From Paracoccaceae bacterium (lineage in GTDB: Bacteria; Pseudomonadota; Alphaproteobacteria; Rhodobacterales; Rhodobacteraceae): 64,000 nt of DNA. This document shows positions 54,358 through 62,897 of this stretch, in pieces. The stretch spans positions 124,001 through 188,000 of the forward strand of contig JAFMHK010000002.1 of assembly GCA_017854585.1 (NCBI GenBank). Direction: 5' to 3'. The notes below the pieces were generated by a model, which searched no databases, was not told where the DNA came from, and saw only the letters and a program-made list of their open reading frames with translations. Each line of letters opens with the position of its first letter. The stretch's first letter is position 1. The translations under genes and the position numbers were made by a program.

Positions 54358-54530
54358 CGGTATTGACATCACAGTTCACCTGCCGCTCAATAATTGGGCA
54401 ATGTGATGAATATTTCGACTTTATCTCACTCAGGGTTTTTCAGCGGATTGCCATTCATTGACCGGCATGGGCCGGAAGGCCGATCCATGGCTGTCGTGTG
54501 GCATGTCTGCCCCGAATAGCTGCCTCGAAA

Positions 54531-54535
54531 AGGAG
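54531..54535 (+). promoter_or_regulatory. Ribosome binding site fixing a TTG start
   Basis: AGGAG lies exactly six bases before TTG 54542. The upstream in-frame ATG codons would add residues before a perfect signal peptide, so TTG is the start. Confidence 0.75.
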
Positions 54536-54541
54536 ACGCCC

Positions 54542-55555
54542 TTGTTCCCCAAAGCCATCCCAACAATTGCCGCAGCGTTAATCGCCGCGACCCCGGCGCT
54601 TGCCCAAGATATCTCGATTCCCTTCGCGCTTGACTGGCGCTTCGAAGGCCCGTCCGCGCCATACTTCCTTGCCATCGACAATGGCTACTTCGCCGAAGAA
54701 GGGCTGAACGTCGAAGTCACCGCCGGTCAGGGATCGCTTGATGCGCTGCCCAAGGTGGCCTCCGGGTCCTTCCCGCTGGGCTTTGCCGATATCAACTCGG
54801 TCATCCGCTTCATCGACCAGAACCCCGGCGCGCCCGTCACCGCCGTGATGATGACCTATGACAGCCCGCCCTTCGCCATCGTGGGCCGCGTCAGTCAGGG
54901 GATTTCCGGCATCGAAGATCTGGAAGGCTCGATCCTCGGTGCGCCGCCGCCCGATGGCGCATGGGCACAGTTCCCGATTCTGGCCGCCGTCAACGACATC
55001 GACGTGTCCACCATCACGATCGAACCGGTGGGCTTTCCCACCCGCGAGCCCATGCTGGCCGAAGGCAACGTGGACGCCGTGACCGGGTTCAACTTCTCCA
55101 GCTACCTGTCGCTGGCCCGTCTTGGCATCCCCGAAGATGACATCACGACCATCTTGTTCTCGGACCACGGCGTTGAGCTTTACGGCAACGCCGTCATCGT
55201 CAACACCGACTTCGCCGCCGAAAATCCTGCGGCTGTCACCGGGTTCCTGCGCGCCATCGCACGGGGTTGGGCCGCAGCCGCCGCCGACCCCGCCGCAGGG
55301 GCCGCCGCAGTCATCGAACGCAACCCGGCTGGTGATCTGGAACTGGAACAACGCCGTCTCGAACTGGCGCTGGATGCCAACGTGCTGACCGACAATGTGA
55401 TCGCCAACGGCATGGGCCGCATCGACCCCGACCGCTTCGCCACGGCGCTGGAGCAGACCCAACTGGTCTACGAATTCCAGAACCCGATCGATCCCGCCCT
55501 GTATTTCACCGACGCCTATCTCCCCGAGGCAGAGGTGCTGATGATCGCGCCCTGA
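54542..55555 (+). CDS. ABC transporter substrate-binding protein, NitT/TauT (NMT1) type
   Basis: A 337-residue periplasmic binding protein. TTG 54542 with AGGAG upstream gives a signal peptide FPKAIPTIAAALIAATPALAQ (about 1-22). The mature part starts ISIPFALDWRFEGPSAPYFLAIDNGYFAEEGLNVEVTAGQG, typical of THI5/NMT1 proteins, and has QGSLDALPKVASGSFPLGFAD. It is a remote homologue of the binding protein at the left edge of the window. Ligand candidates of this family are pyrimidine or thiamine precursors, riboflavin, taurine and nitrate; nothing decides here. Confidence 0.9.
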   Translation: MFPKAIPTIAAALIAATPALAQDISIPFALDWRFEGPSAPYFLAIDNGYFAEEGLNVEVTAGQGSLDALPKVASGSFPLGFADINSVIRFIDQNPGAPVTAVMMTYDSPPFAIVGRVSQGISGIEDLEGSILGAPPPDGAWAQFPILAAVNDIDVSTITIEPVGFPTREPMLAEGNVDAVTGFNFSSYLSLARLGIPEDDITTILFSDHGVELYGNAVIVNTDFAAENPAAVTGFLRAIARGWAAAAADPAAGAAAVIERNPAGDLELEQRRLELALDANVLTDNVIANGMGRIDPDRFATALEQTQLVYEFQNPIDPALYFTDAYLPEAEVLMIAP

Positions 55556-55574
55556 TACACCAGAGCGTCCATTT

Positions 55575-55602
55575 GCGCGGGCCCGCATGTGCGGGCCCGC
55601 GC
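55575..55602 (+). terminator. Intercistronic stem-loop after the second NMT1-type binding-protein gene
   Basis: A perfect 13-bp GC-rich stem (GCGCGGGCCCGCA and its complement) with a 2-base centre lies 20 bases after the stop and 23 bases before the ATPase gene. No T-run follows. Like the stem-loops at 850 and 15720, it probably limits read-through or protects the binding-protein mRNA. Confidence 0.55.
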
Positions 55603-55624
55603 CACGTTTGCGAAAAGGCGTCTC

Positions 55625-56476
55625 ATGTCCTCTGATTTCCAGATTGAACTGCGTGAGGTAACGCACGCCTATCGCACCGATTCCGGGCCGCTGCCCGTGC
55701 TTGACAACCTGTCGCTCAAGCTGCCGAAAGATACATTTACCGCCGTTGTCGGCCCGTCGGGTTGTGGGAAATCCACCCTGACCCGGCTGGTATCGGGCCT
55801 GATGAAACCCGATGAAGGGCAGGTCTGGTTGGCCAGCAAACTGGTCACCTCGCCCCGTCCCACGGTCGGCATGGCGTTTCAGAACCCCGTGCTGCTGGAA
55901 TGGCGCACCATCCTGCAAAACGTGATGCTGCCGCTGGAGATCGTGAAATCCGGCATGTCCAAGGCCGAAGGGCTGGAACGCGCCCATGCCTTGCTTGATC
56001 TGGTGGGCCTCACCGGGTTCGAGGACAAACGCCCCTCCGAACTGTCGGGCGGCATGCGCCAGCGCGCCAGCCTGTGCCGATCGCTGATCCACAAGCCCGA
56101 AGTGCTGATCCTTGATGAGCCGTTTGGCGCGCTTGATGCCTTCACCCGCGAAGACCTGTGGTGCACCATGCATGACTTGCGCGCGATCGAGCCGTTCACC
56201 TGCCTGCTGATCACCCATGATCTGCGCGAAAGCGTATTTCTGGCCGATCAGGTCGTTGTCCTGTCAGGCCGCCCCGCGCACGCGCAATACGTGCTCAACG
56301 TCGATATTCCCGGCAAGCGCACGCTTGATGACCTCTATACCCCAAAAGCCGTGGCAATGCTGGCGGACCTGCGCCACCAAATTCAGGTGGCACAGGGACG
56401 TACCGATGGCGCGGCAACACCTGCCGCCCACGCGCAACGCGGCGCCAAGGCCCCCACGCCGGAGGCCCAGTCATGA
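55625..56476 (+). CDS. ABC transporter ATP-binding protein, NitT/TauT type
   Basis: A 283-residue ATPase. Walker A is GPSGCGKST near residues 42-50, the Q-loop is AFQNPVLLEW, the signature LSGGMRQR, Walker B VLILDEPFGALD and the H-loop LITHDLRESVFL. A short Ala-rich tail ends the protein. ATG 55625 is the family start; the frame is open 36 bases further upstream. It overlaps the permease start by four bases (ATGA). Confidence 0.93.
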   Translation: MSSDFQIELREVTHAYRTDSGPLPVLDNLSLKLPKDTFTAVVGPSGCGKSTLTRLVSGLMKPDEGQVWLASKLVTSPRPTVGMAFQNPVLLEWRTILQNVMLPLEIVKSGMSKAEGLERAHALLDLVGLTGFEDKRPSELSGGMRQRASLCRSLIHKPEVLILDEPFGALDAFTREDLWCTMHDLRAIEPFTCLLITHDLRESVFLADQVVVLSGRPAHAQYVLNVDIPGKRTLDDLYTPKAVAMLADLRHQIQVAQGRTDGAATPAAHAQRGAKAPTPEAQS

Positions 56477-57240
56477 CCAACATATTCCGCAAGGTCGGCG
56501 TGCCCCTGATCTTCATCGGGGCGGTTCTTGTGCTTTGGGAATGGGCTGTCTGGTTCAACGGCTTGCCCGATTACCGCATGGCGTCCCCGTCGGACCTGCT
56601 GCCGAAATTCTGGCAATTCCGCTGGCTGTTCCTCGAACGCTCCTGGGAGACGCTTTGGCGCACGGTTGCGGGCTTGGGTCTGGCGATCGTGGTGGGGACG
56701 CTTCTGGGCATGATCATGGGCTTTTCGCGCACCGCCCGCGATGGGCTTTACCCGCTTTTGGTCGGCTTCAACGCCATCCCCAAGGCCACCGTGGTGCCAA
56801 TCGTCGCCCTGATCTTCGTCGGTCAGCACGATTTCAACACCATCCTTCTGGCCTTCATGATCTCGTTCTTTCCCATTGCGGTCTCGGTTTCGATCGGGCT
56901 CAGCACGCTGGAACCGGAATACCGGGATATCCTGCGCTCTCTCGGGGCGTCCAAGTTCACGATCTTCTGGAAAATCGCCCTGCCCAAAACCCTGCCCGAG
57001 TTCTTTGGCGCGCTGAAGGTCGCGGTGACGCTGGCCTTCATCGGCACCAACCTGATGGAGATCGTCAGCCCCCATGGCCGGGGTCTGGGCGATCTGTTCG
57101 ACAGCGGGCGGATCAGCGCGGATTATCCGCTGATGTTCGCCGTGCTCTTTGCGCTTGCCGCGTTGGGTATCGTGCTGTTCTACATCGTCGTTGCGCTGGA
57201 ACGCGTGTTCGCCGGGTGGGCCGAACGCGGCCAAGGCTGA
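56473..57240 (+). CDS. ABC transporter permease, NitT/TauT type
   Basis: A 255-residue permease with about six helices. The EAA loop EYRDILRSLGASKFTIFWKIALPKTLPEFFGAL is clear. It is the third gene of a complete binding protein-ATPase-permease unit with no enzyme genes attached. The plus strand has another long open frame across this gene, which is only a shadow reading into rsgA. Confidence 0.93.
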   Translation: MTNIFRKVGVPLIFIGAVLVLWEWAVWFNGLPDYRMASPSDLLPKFWQFRWLFLERSWETLWRTVAGLGLAIVVGTLLGMIMGFSRTARDGLYPLLVGFNAIPKATVVPIVALIFVGQHDFNTILLAFMISFFPIAVSVSIGLSTLEPEYRDILRSLGASKFTIFWKIALPKTLPEFFGALKVAVTLAFIGTNLMEIVSPHGRGLGDLFDSGRISADYPLMFAVLFALAALGIVLFYIVVALERVFAGWAERGQG

Positions 57241-57373
57241 CACCACCGCAGATCACTTGCCCTTCGGGCTTGGCGGGGTGCGCTCAGGCACGTTTGCCAC
57301 GCCGCCAAAGACCTCAATGCCACTTTGGCGCAATGGGTTGCACGACTCGGTCACATTGCCTATGTGACCCTTC

Positions 57374-57467
57374 GAGAGGTTGGCGCGGGCAGGCACCTCG
57401 CCAACCTGGTCAGATCCGGAAGGAAGCAGCCACAACGAGACCCGCTTGGGTCGCTGTCCAGCCTCTC
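57374..57467 (+). ncRNA. ffs: Signal recognition particle 4.5S RNA (small bacterial type)
   Basis: The invariant SRP core GGTCAGATCCGGAAGGAAGC is present at 57408-57427, followed by AGCC. The flanks GAGAGGTTGG (57374-57383) and CCAGCCTCTC (57458-57467) pair to close the hairpin; ACCCGCTTGGGT lies on the 3' side. It binds Ffh and targets membrane proteins to the translocon. The rest of 57241-57557 shows no gene; the mature ends may differ by a few bases. Confidence 0.93.
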
Positions 57468-57557
57468 ACCCCAGCGTGCCGCATTGCGGTGCGCGACGCC
57501 GGAACGAAAGCGAAGAATGTCATCAATCGCTCATCCCCGCGCACAGGCCTGCCGGCT

Positions 57558-58592
57558 TTGACCGAGGTGTCGTTGGACGATCTTGGCTGGTCCGACCATT
57601 TCGCCGCACAAATTACACCCGAACACGCACACCTGACACCCGCGCGCCTGACGACGGTCGCGCGCAGCCGTCTGCGCGCCCTGTCCACCGATGGCCTCAT
57701 CAGCCTGCAACCGCCGCCAGATACGCGCAGCGGCACGTATGCAACCGGTGACTGGGTGCTGTTCGACCCGGCCACCGGCGTTGTCGTCCACACGCTTGAG
57801 CGGACCACGCTGTTGACCCGCCCATCGGCGGCGACGGCGACGGAAACCCAACTGATTGCGGCGAACATCGATACGCTGGGCATCGTCACGTCCTGCAACG
57901 CCGATTTCAATCCGGCGAGGTTGGAGCGGTATCTGGCCCTTGCCGCCGCTGCGGGCACCCGCCCCCTGATCATCCTGACCAAGGCCGATCAGGCGGAGGA
58001 TACCGACCCCTACGTCCAAGCCGCCAGCGCACTTTCGCCCGACGTCACGGTGATTGCCCTGAACGCCAAGGATCCGGCCGCGCCAGACCTGCTGGCGCCA
58101 TGGTGCAGCGATGGCCAGACGCTGGCGCTGGTCGGCTCGTCGGGGGTGGGAAAATCCACCTTGTCGAACGCGCTGACCGGGGGCGCGGCCAAGACCCAAG
58201 ACATTCGTGATGACGACGCCAAAGGCCGTCACACCACCAGCGCGCGGGGCTTGGCGGCCACGCTGTCGGGCGGCTGGCTGATCGACACGCCGGGCATGCG
58301 CGCCCTGCCGCTGGGCGATGTGGGCGACGGCATTGCCGCCGTCTTTGCGGATCTGGCCGAACTTTCCACGCAATGCAAATTCTCCGATTGTGCCCATACG
58401 GTCGAACCCGGCTGCGCCGTGCAGGCTGCGGTGGCCAAGGGTGATGTCCTTGCGGACCGCGTCGCGCGTTGGCTGAAACTCACGCAGGAGGACGCGCGCA
58501 ACACCGCCACCCGCGCCGACAATCGCCAACAGGCAAAATCGCGCGAACGCACCTACAAGAAGGCCCAAAAGGCCAAGAAGAAGCGGAAGTAG
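57558..58592 (+). CDS. rsgA: Ribosome small-subunit-dependent GTPase A
   Basis: A 344-residue circularly permuted GTPase that helps mature the 30S subunit. An N-terminal OB fold (about 25-100) is followed by the G domain in permuted order: TKAD (G4), NAKD, G1 GSSGVGKSTL and the G3 IDTPGMR. The C-terminal zinc-binding CKFSDCAHTVEPGCAV and a Lys-rich tail follow. No ATG fits; TTG 57558 (LTEVSLDDLGWSDHFAAQ) is my choice, with GTG 57567 also possible. No strong ribosome site is visible. Confidence 0.9.
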   Translation: MTEVSLDDLGWSDHFAAQITPEHAHLTPARLTTVARSRLRALSTDGLISLQPPPDTRSGTYATGDWVLFDPATGVVVHTLERTTLLTRPSAATATETQLIAANIDTLGIVTSCNADFNPARLERYLALAAAAGTRPLIILTKADQAEDTDPYVQAASALSPDVTVIALNAKDPAAPDLLAPWCSDGQTLALVGSSGVGKSTLSNALTGGAAKTQDIRDDDAKGRHTTSARGLAATLSGGWLIDTPGMRALPLGDVGDGIAAVFADLAELSTQCKFSDCAHTVEPGCAVQAAVAKGDVLADRVARWLKLTQEDARNTATRADNRQQAKSRERTYKKAQKAKKKRK

Positions 58593-58610
58593 AGCCGAAA
58601 GGGACCTGCC

Positions 58611-59156
58611 ATGGATATCCGAAAGACTTTGCTGCTGACTGAAACGACCGTCACCGACACAAGTGGCAAGCCATGTTCCCCCATTACCCGCGTCGTGGCG
58701 CTGGCTGTGGTGCGCAATCCCTTCGCCGGGCAGCATGGCGAAGACCTCTCGCCGCTTTTCGATCTGGGTGGTGCGCTGGCGCAGCGTTTGATGGGTGATG
58801 CCGTGGCCGCCTTGGGCGGCGCACCTGTCAGCTATGGCAAGGCCGCGATCGTCGGCGTTGCGGGCGACATCGAACATGGTGGCGCCATGATCCACCCGAA
58901 ACTTGGCAAACCGATGCGGGCGGCCGTCGGCGGCGGCAAGGCGCTTATCCCCTCCAACGCCAAGGTCGCCAGCCTTGGCGCTGCCATCGACATCCCCCTT
59001 GGCCACAAGGACGAGGCGTGGTCATTCCCCCATTTCGACACCATCACCGTGGCCGTGGGCGATGCGCCCCGCCCCGATGAAATCGTGCTGTGCATGGCGG
59101 TAACGGATGGCGCGCGCACGCACCCGCGCGTCGGCAGCGGCCCGATCATCGATTAG
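58611..59156 (+). CDS. Amino acid synthesis family protein (DUF1185/AA_synth)
   Basis: A 181-residue protein matching the AA_synth (PF06684) family: RKTLLLTETTVTDTSGKP, VVRNPFAGQHGEDLSPLFDLGGALAQRL and GKAAIVGVAGDIEHGGAMIHPKLGKPMR. The family name comes from an old link to amino acid metabolism; the reaction is not established. It lies 18 bases after rsgA and may be co-transcribed. Confidence 0.87.
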   Translation: MDIRKTLLLTETTVTDTSGKPCSPITRVVALAVVRNPFAGQHGEDLSPLFDLGGALAQRLMGDAVAALGGAPVSYGKAAIVGVAGDIEHGGAMIHPKLGKPMRAAVGGGKALIPSNAKVASLGAAIDIPLGHKDEAWSFPHFDTITVAVGDAPRPDEIVLCMAVTDGARTHPRVGSGPIID

Positions 59157-59238
59157 ACGATGACGGCGGGCGCTGGCGGCTTGGCAACCCTCAGCGCAAA
59201 GCCGACGGGCCGGGTGCGGCAAATCTGATGACAGCCTG

Positions 59239-59574
59239 TTATCGCGCGCTTGGGGTGAACCCGTTGACCAACGACGCATAAAGGAAATTACCTGCCACCC
59301 CCATGATGCAGGCAATGGCGAAATAGACCGTCGCCCCCTTCAGAATCACGCGCCACGGCTGGCCCATCGCGTCGGCATGGGCACGCCACAAGATCACGCC
59401 CGCCGCCAGCGCCGGCATGTGGCCGACCACAAACAACGATACCGCTGACGGCCCCATCGCGGCAAACACCGGGGCGGTCCCCACGACCACGCCAGCGCCC
59501 CAGACGGCAATCGCCATCGCGGTCATTCCGGCCAGAAATGCAACCATGGCCCAATCCACCCAACGCAGCGTCAT
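59239..59574 (-). CDS. Small integral membrane protein of unknown function
   Basis: A 111-residue protein with three hydrophobic segments (about 7-33, 40-57 and 78-101). ATG 59574 has GGAAGAGG six bases upstream on the minus strand, a strong ribosome site that fixes the start; the frame is open 39 bases further back. It is divergent from dnaX. I do not recognise the family, and context gives no hint. Confidence 0.75.
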   Translation of the reverse strand: MTLRWVDWAMVAFLAGMTAMAIAVWGAGVVVGTAPVFAAMGPSAVSLFVVGHMPALAAGVILWRAHADAMGQPWRVILKGATVYFAIACIMGVAGNFLYASLVNGFTPSAR

Positions 59575-59660
59575 CCCGAACCTCTTCCATGTGTCCAAAC
59601 CGGTTGCCGCCAACCGCGCCCCGGCTTACCTTGCCAGCAGCAACAATACCAAGGTCCACC

Positions 59661-61418
59661 ATGTCCGACACCCCCGATACCGGCTACCAGGTTCTGGCGC
59701 GGAAATACCGCCCGGCCAGCTTTGCCGATCTGATCGGGCAAGAGGCGATGGTGCGCACCCTCAAGAACGCCTTTGCCGCCGACCGGATCGCACAGGCCTT
59801 CATGCTCACCGGCATCCGTGGAACCGGCAAGACCACGACCGCCCGGATCATCGCCAAGGGCCTGAACTGTATCGGGCCCGACGGCAACGGCACCCCCACC
59901 ACCGAACCTTGCGGGGTTTGCGAACATTGCGTGGCCATCACCCAAGGCCGCCATGTCGACGTGATGGAGATGGACGCCGCCTCGAATACCGGTGTGCAGA
60001 ACATCCGCGACGCGATCATCGAAACCGTCAGCTACCGGGCCGCCACCGCGCGCTACAAGATCTTCATCATCGACGAAGTTCACATGCTGTCCACCAGCGC
60101 CTTCAACGCGCTGCTGAAAACGCTGGAAGAACCGCCCGCGCACGTCAAGTTCCTGTTCGCCACGACCGAGATCCGCAAGGTTCCGGTGACGGTGCTGTCG
60201 CGGTGTCAGCGGTTCGACCTGCGCCGGATCGAACCCGAGGTGATGATCGCCCACCTGAAATCCATTGCCGCCAAAGAGGGCGCGGCCATCGCCGATGATG
60301 CGCTGGCGCTGATCACCCGCGCCGCCGAAGGGTCCGTGCGCGACGCCATGAGCCTGATGGATCAGGCGATTTCGCATGGCGCTGGCGAAACCACCGCCGA
60401 TCAGGTCCGCGCGATGCTGGGCCTTGCAGATCGGGGTCGCGTGCTGGACCTGTTCGAGGCGATCATGGGAGGCCATGCGGCCGAGGCCCTGACAGAACTG
60501 GGCGCGCAATATGCCGATGGTGCCGACCCTCTGGCCGTTTTGCGCGATCTGGCCGAAATCACCCACTGGCTCTCCGTCATCAAGATCACCCCCGAAGCCG
60601 CGGATGACCCCACCATCGGCCCCGACGAACGCAGCCGTGGCCGGGTCTTGGCCGACCGTCTGGCAATGCGTGTGCTGGGCCGGATGTGGCAGATGTTGCT
60701 AAAGGCGCTTGAGGAAGTGTCGCTTGCGCCCAATTCCATGATGGCCGCCGAAATGGCCGTGATCCGCCTGACCCATGTGGCCGACCTGCCCACCCCCGGC
60801 GATCTGGTGCGCAAACTGGATGGCATGTCGCCGCCGCCCGCCGCCACCGCCGCGCCGACCTCGCGTTCCCCGCAATCCGCCCCGTCGCCAACGCAAGCCC
60901 TGCACCGCGCGCCCGCTGCCCCCTCAGGCCCCATCGGCCAAGGGGCACAGGCCGCGCTGGCGCAGATGCCCGATGCGCTTGCCGCCCGCTACCCGACATT
61001 CGACAGCGTCGTCGCCCTGCTGGAAGAAGCCCGCGACATGAAGCTGCTGATCGAGGTCAAGGCGATGTTCCGCCTTGTCTCCTACAGCCCCGGACGGATC
61101 GAATTTCAACCCACCGAGCGTGCGCCGTCGGATCTGGCCAACCGCCTCAAGCAAACCCTGCGCGCCGCGACCGGACAGCAATGGGCCATTTCCATCGCCA
61201 ACACCGGCGGCGCGGCCACCATCGCCGAGAATGAGGACGCACAGCGAAAGGCGCTGGAGGCGCAGGCCCTGACCCATCCCATGATGCAAGCCGTCCTGTC
61301 CGCCTTTCCCACCGCCAAGATCACCGACATCCGCACCCACGCCGCACTGGCCAGCCAGGCAGCGGTCGAGGCCCTGCCCGAAGTCGACGATGAATGGGAT
61401 CCGTTCGAGGATGACTGA
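59661..61418 (+). CDS. dnaX: DNA polymerase III subunits gamma and tau
   Basis: A 585-residue clamp-loader ATPase. Walker A GIRGTGKT is at 51-58, zinc-binding Cys residues are C70, C84, C87 and C90, Walker B/DEVH lies in IIDEVHMLSTSAFNALLKTLEEPP, and the sensor 1 and SRC motif (LSRCQRFDLRRI) follow. A Pro-rich linker (about 395-435) leads to the tau C-terminal domain and an acidic tail. ATG 59661 is preceded by AAGG. I see no obvious slippery frameshift site for a separate gamma form. It heads the dnaX-ybaB-recR group. Confidence 0.95.
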   Translation: MSDTPDTGYQVLARKYRPASFADLIGQEAMVRTLKNAFAADRIAQAFMLTGIRGTGKTTTARIIAKGLNCIGPDGNGTPTTEPCGVCEHCVAITQGRHVDVMEMDAASNTGVQNIRDAIIETVSYRAATARYKIFIIDEVHMLSTSAFNALLKTLEEPPAHVKFLFATTEIRKVPVTVLSRCQRFDLRRIEPEVMIAHLKSIAAKEGAAIADDALALITRAAEGSVRDAMSLMDQAISHGAGETTADQVRAMLGLADRGRVLDLFEAIMGGHAAEALTELGAQYADGADPLAVLRDLAEITHWLSVIKITPEAADDPTIGPDERSRGRVLADRLAMRVLGRMWQMLLKALEEVSLAPNSMMAAEMAVIRLTHVADLPTPGDLVRKLDGMSPPPAATAAPTSRSPQSAPSPTQALHRAPAAPSGPIGQGAQAALAQMPDALAARYPTFDSVVALLEEARDMKLLIEVKAMFRLVSYSPGRIEFQPTERAPSDLANRLKQTLRAATGQQWAISIANTGGAATIAENEDAQRKALEAQALTHPMMQAVLSAFPTAKITDIRTHAALASQAAVEALPEVDDEWDPFEDD

Positions 61419-61448
61419 CCAAAGGGTCGGCGCGCACCCGCGAGGCCC

Positions 61449-61468
61449 CGGACCGGGGGCCCGGTCCG
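61449..61468 (+). other. GC-rich stem-loop between dnaX and ybaB
   Basis: A perfect 9-bp stem (CGGACCGGG/CCCGGTCCG) with a 2-base centre, 30 bases after dnaX and 77 bases before ybaB. No T-run follows, so read-through into ybaB-recR is likely. Confidence 0.4.
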
Positions 61469-61545
61469 CGACGCCCTCCCTTGTCTGGCCACCGCTGGCG
61501 GCGTATCTCGATGAACAATAACGCAGGAACGAAGGAGATCACCGG

Positions 61546-61890
61546 ATGCTGAAAGGTTTGGGCGGGCTTGGCGACATGGCCAAGCTGATGAAACAGGCGC
61601 AGGAAATGCAGGGCAAGATGGCCGAAATGCAGGACAGCCTGAACGCGATTACCGTCACCGGCGAAAGCGGGGCGGGTCTGGTCAAGGCAAGCGCGACGGC
61701 CAAGGGCGAGTTGACAGGGCTTGATATCGACCCCTCGATCTTTTCCAGCGATGACAAGGAAGTGGTCGAGGACCTGATCCTTGCCGCGATCAAGGATGCC
61801 CAGTCCAAGGCACAAGAGCGGAGCCAGGCCGAGATGGAGAAACTGACCGAGGGCATGGGCCTGCCACCGGGCATGAAACTTCCGTTCTGA
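61546..61890 (+). CDS. ybaB: Nucleoid-associated protein, YbaB/EbfC family
   Basis: A 114-residue protein: MLKGLGGLGDMAKLMKQAQEMQGKMAEMQDSL forms the long N-terminal helix, then a beta sheet (ITVTGESGAGLVKASATAKGELTGLDIDP) and a C-terminal helix ending PPGMKLPF. GGAG lies upstream of ATG. Placed between dnaX and recR as in most bacteria, it is a dimeric DNA-binding protein. Confidence 0.95.
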   Translation: MLKGLGGLGDMAKLMKQAQEMQGKMAEMQDSLNAITVTGESGAGLVKASATAKGELTGLDIDPSIFSSDDKEVVEDLILAAIKDAQSKAQERSQAEMEKLTEGMGLPPGMKLPF

Positions 61891-61902
61891 GGCGTATCTT
61901 TC

Positions 61903-62502
61903 GTGTCGGACGACACCCGTGAAATCGAAGCGCTGATCGACATGATGGCGCGGCTACCGGGGCTTGGCCCCCGGTCGGCGCGGCGTGCCGTGCTGCACCT
62001 GATCAAGAAGCGCGGGCAACTGATGCGCCCGTTGGCGCAAACGATGGCGAACGTGGCCGAAACCGCGCGTGAATGCCTGAACTGCGGCAACATCGGCAAC
62101 GGCGATGTCTGCGGTATCTGCACCTCGGAAAAACGCGGGAACGGGCAGCTTTGCGTCGTGGAGGATGTGGCCGATCTCTGGGCGATGGAACGCGGGCAGG
62201 CCTTTGCAGGCCGCTACCACGTGCTGGGCGGCACATTGTCGGCGCTGGACGCGATCGGCCCAGATGAATTGCGCATTCCCAAACTGCGCGATCGCGTCGC
62301 CGCCGAAGGCATCACCGAGGTGATCCTCGCGCTGAACGCGACCGTCGATGGCCAGACGACGGCGCATTACATCGCGTCCGAACTGGAACACGCGGGCGTC
62401 ACCGTCACGTCGCTTGCGCAAGGCGTACCCATCGGTGGCGAACTGGATTACCTTGATGACGGCACCATTTCCGCCGCCCTGCGCGCCCGCAAATCGCTGT
62501 GA
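61903..62502 (+). CDS. recR: Recombination mediator protein RecR
   Basis: A 199-residue protein. An N-terminal helix-hairpin-helix ([16 protein letters not shown]) precedes a zinc finger [16 protein letters not shown], a Toprim domain with [26 protein letters not shown], and a Walker B-like C-terminus ([15 protein letters not shown]). The start is GTG 61903, 12 bases after ybaB. It loads RecA on gaps with RecFO. Confidence 0.96.
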   Translation: MSDDTREIEALIDMMARLPGLGPRSARRAVLHLIKKRGQLMRPLAQTMANVAETARECLNCGNIGNGDVCGICTSEKRGNGQLCVVEDVADLWAMERGQAFAGRYHVLGGTLSALDAIGPDELRIPKLRDRVAAEGITEVILALNATVDGQTTAHYIASELEHAGVTVTSLAQGVPIGGELDYLDDGTISAALRARKSL

Positions 62503-62617
62503 GCGTGATCCAACGGTGCGGGCAAGCCCGCATTCCGTTTTGCACTGCGTGCGGTTGACGCCCGGCATCGACGGTCTGACGCAACACCGACACAGCACCC
62601 GGCATGGCCGTTGCGCT

Positions 62618-62653
62618 GCCTCCGGCGGGAGTTTTCAGCCAAGATGAAGCCGG
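62618..62653 (+). repeat. Dispersed intergenic repeat, copy B
   Basis: A plus-strand copy with a GC part (GCCTCCGGCGGGAG), then TTTT and the core GCCAAGATGAAG ending in CCGG. It shares GAGTTTT and the core with copies A and C but differs in the middle and at the end. Confidence 0.6.
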
Positions 62654-62811
62654 AGTCAGCCCCGCCTCCGTTAACGAAGCATCAAGATCGGTCTGCCAAG
62701 CTCCCACAGCGCCAATAGCTGGAGAGCGACTTGGCGTCCAAGGTGAAGCCCCGTGCCCGGACACACCGGTGGCCAATCCGAAAAAGCCGGGACGGGGTGG
62801 ACCGCGCGCGT

Positions 62812-62837
62812 CCTCCTTCATCTTGGCAAGAAAACTC
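62812..62837 (-). repeat. Dispersed intergenic repeat, copy C
   Basis: On the minus strand this 26-base element matches copy A (5300-5325) at 25 of 26 positions. It faces copy B, so the two form an inverted pair about 160 bases apart. Confidence 0.65.
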
Positions 62838-62897
62838 AAATCTCCACGCCAAAACCGTACCGACCCGGTTTGAGCGGAAGCCGACCCGCGCCGTCAG

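Larger units (their letters stand above)
62503..62897. other. Gene-free spacer between recR and the RNase T2 gene
   Basis: A stretch of 395 bases with no convincing gene. It contains two copies of a dispersed repeat in inverted orientation (62618-62653 and 62812-62837). Open frames crossing it on both strands encode low-complexity, Pro/Arg-rich peptides and are shadows of the repeat. No tRNA, terminator with T-run or riboswitch was seen. Confidence 0.6.

Noticed and set aside
54363-54394. Sigma-70 promoter (TTGACA ... AATAAT) before the second NMT1-type binding-protein gene
   Set aside because: The spacing between the hexamers is about 20 bases, outside the usual range. The AT-rich segment is noted but not called as a promoter.
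56217-58592. A 791-codon open frame joining the permease region, ffs and rsgA
   Set aside because: The first half is a shadow frame of the ATPase and permease genes and runs through the SRP RNA. Only the RsgA part from 57558 is coding.
59661-61418. Programmed frameshift in dnaX making a shorter gamma form
   Set aside because: I found no A-rich slippery heptamer followed by a stem-loop in the middle of the gene.
62405-62873. Open frames of 89 and 144 codons on the two strands between recR and the RNase T2 gene
   Set aside because: They encode Pro/Arg/Gly-rich sequence without domains, begin in or cross the dispersed repeats, and have no ribosome sites.
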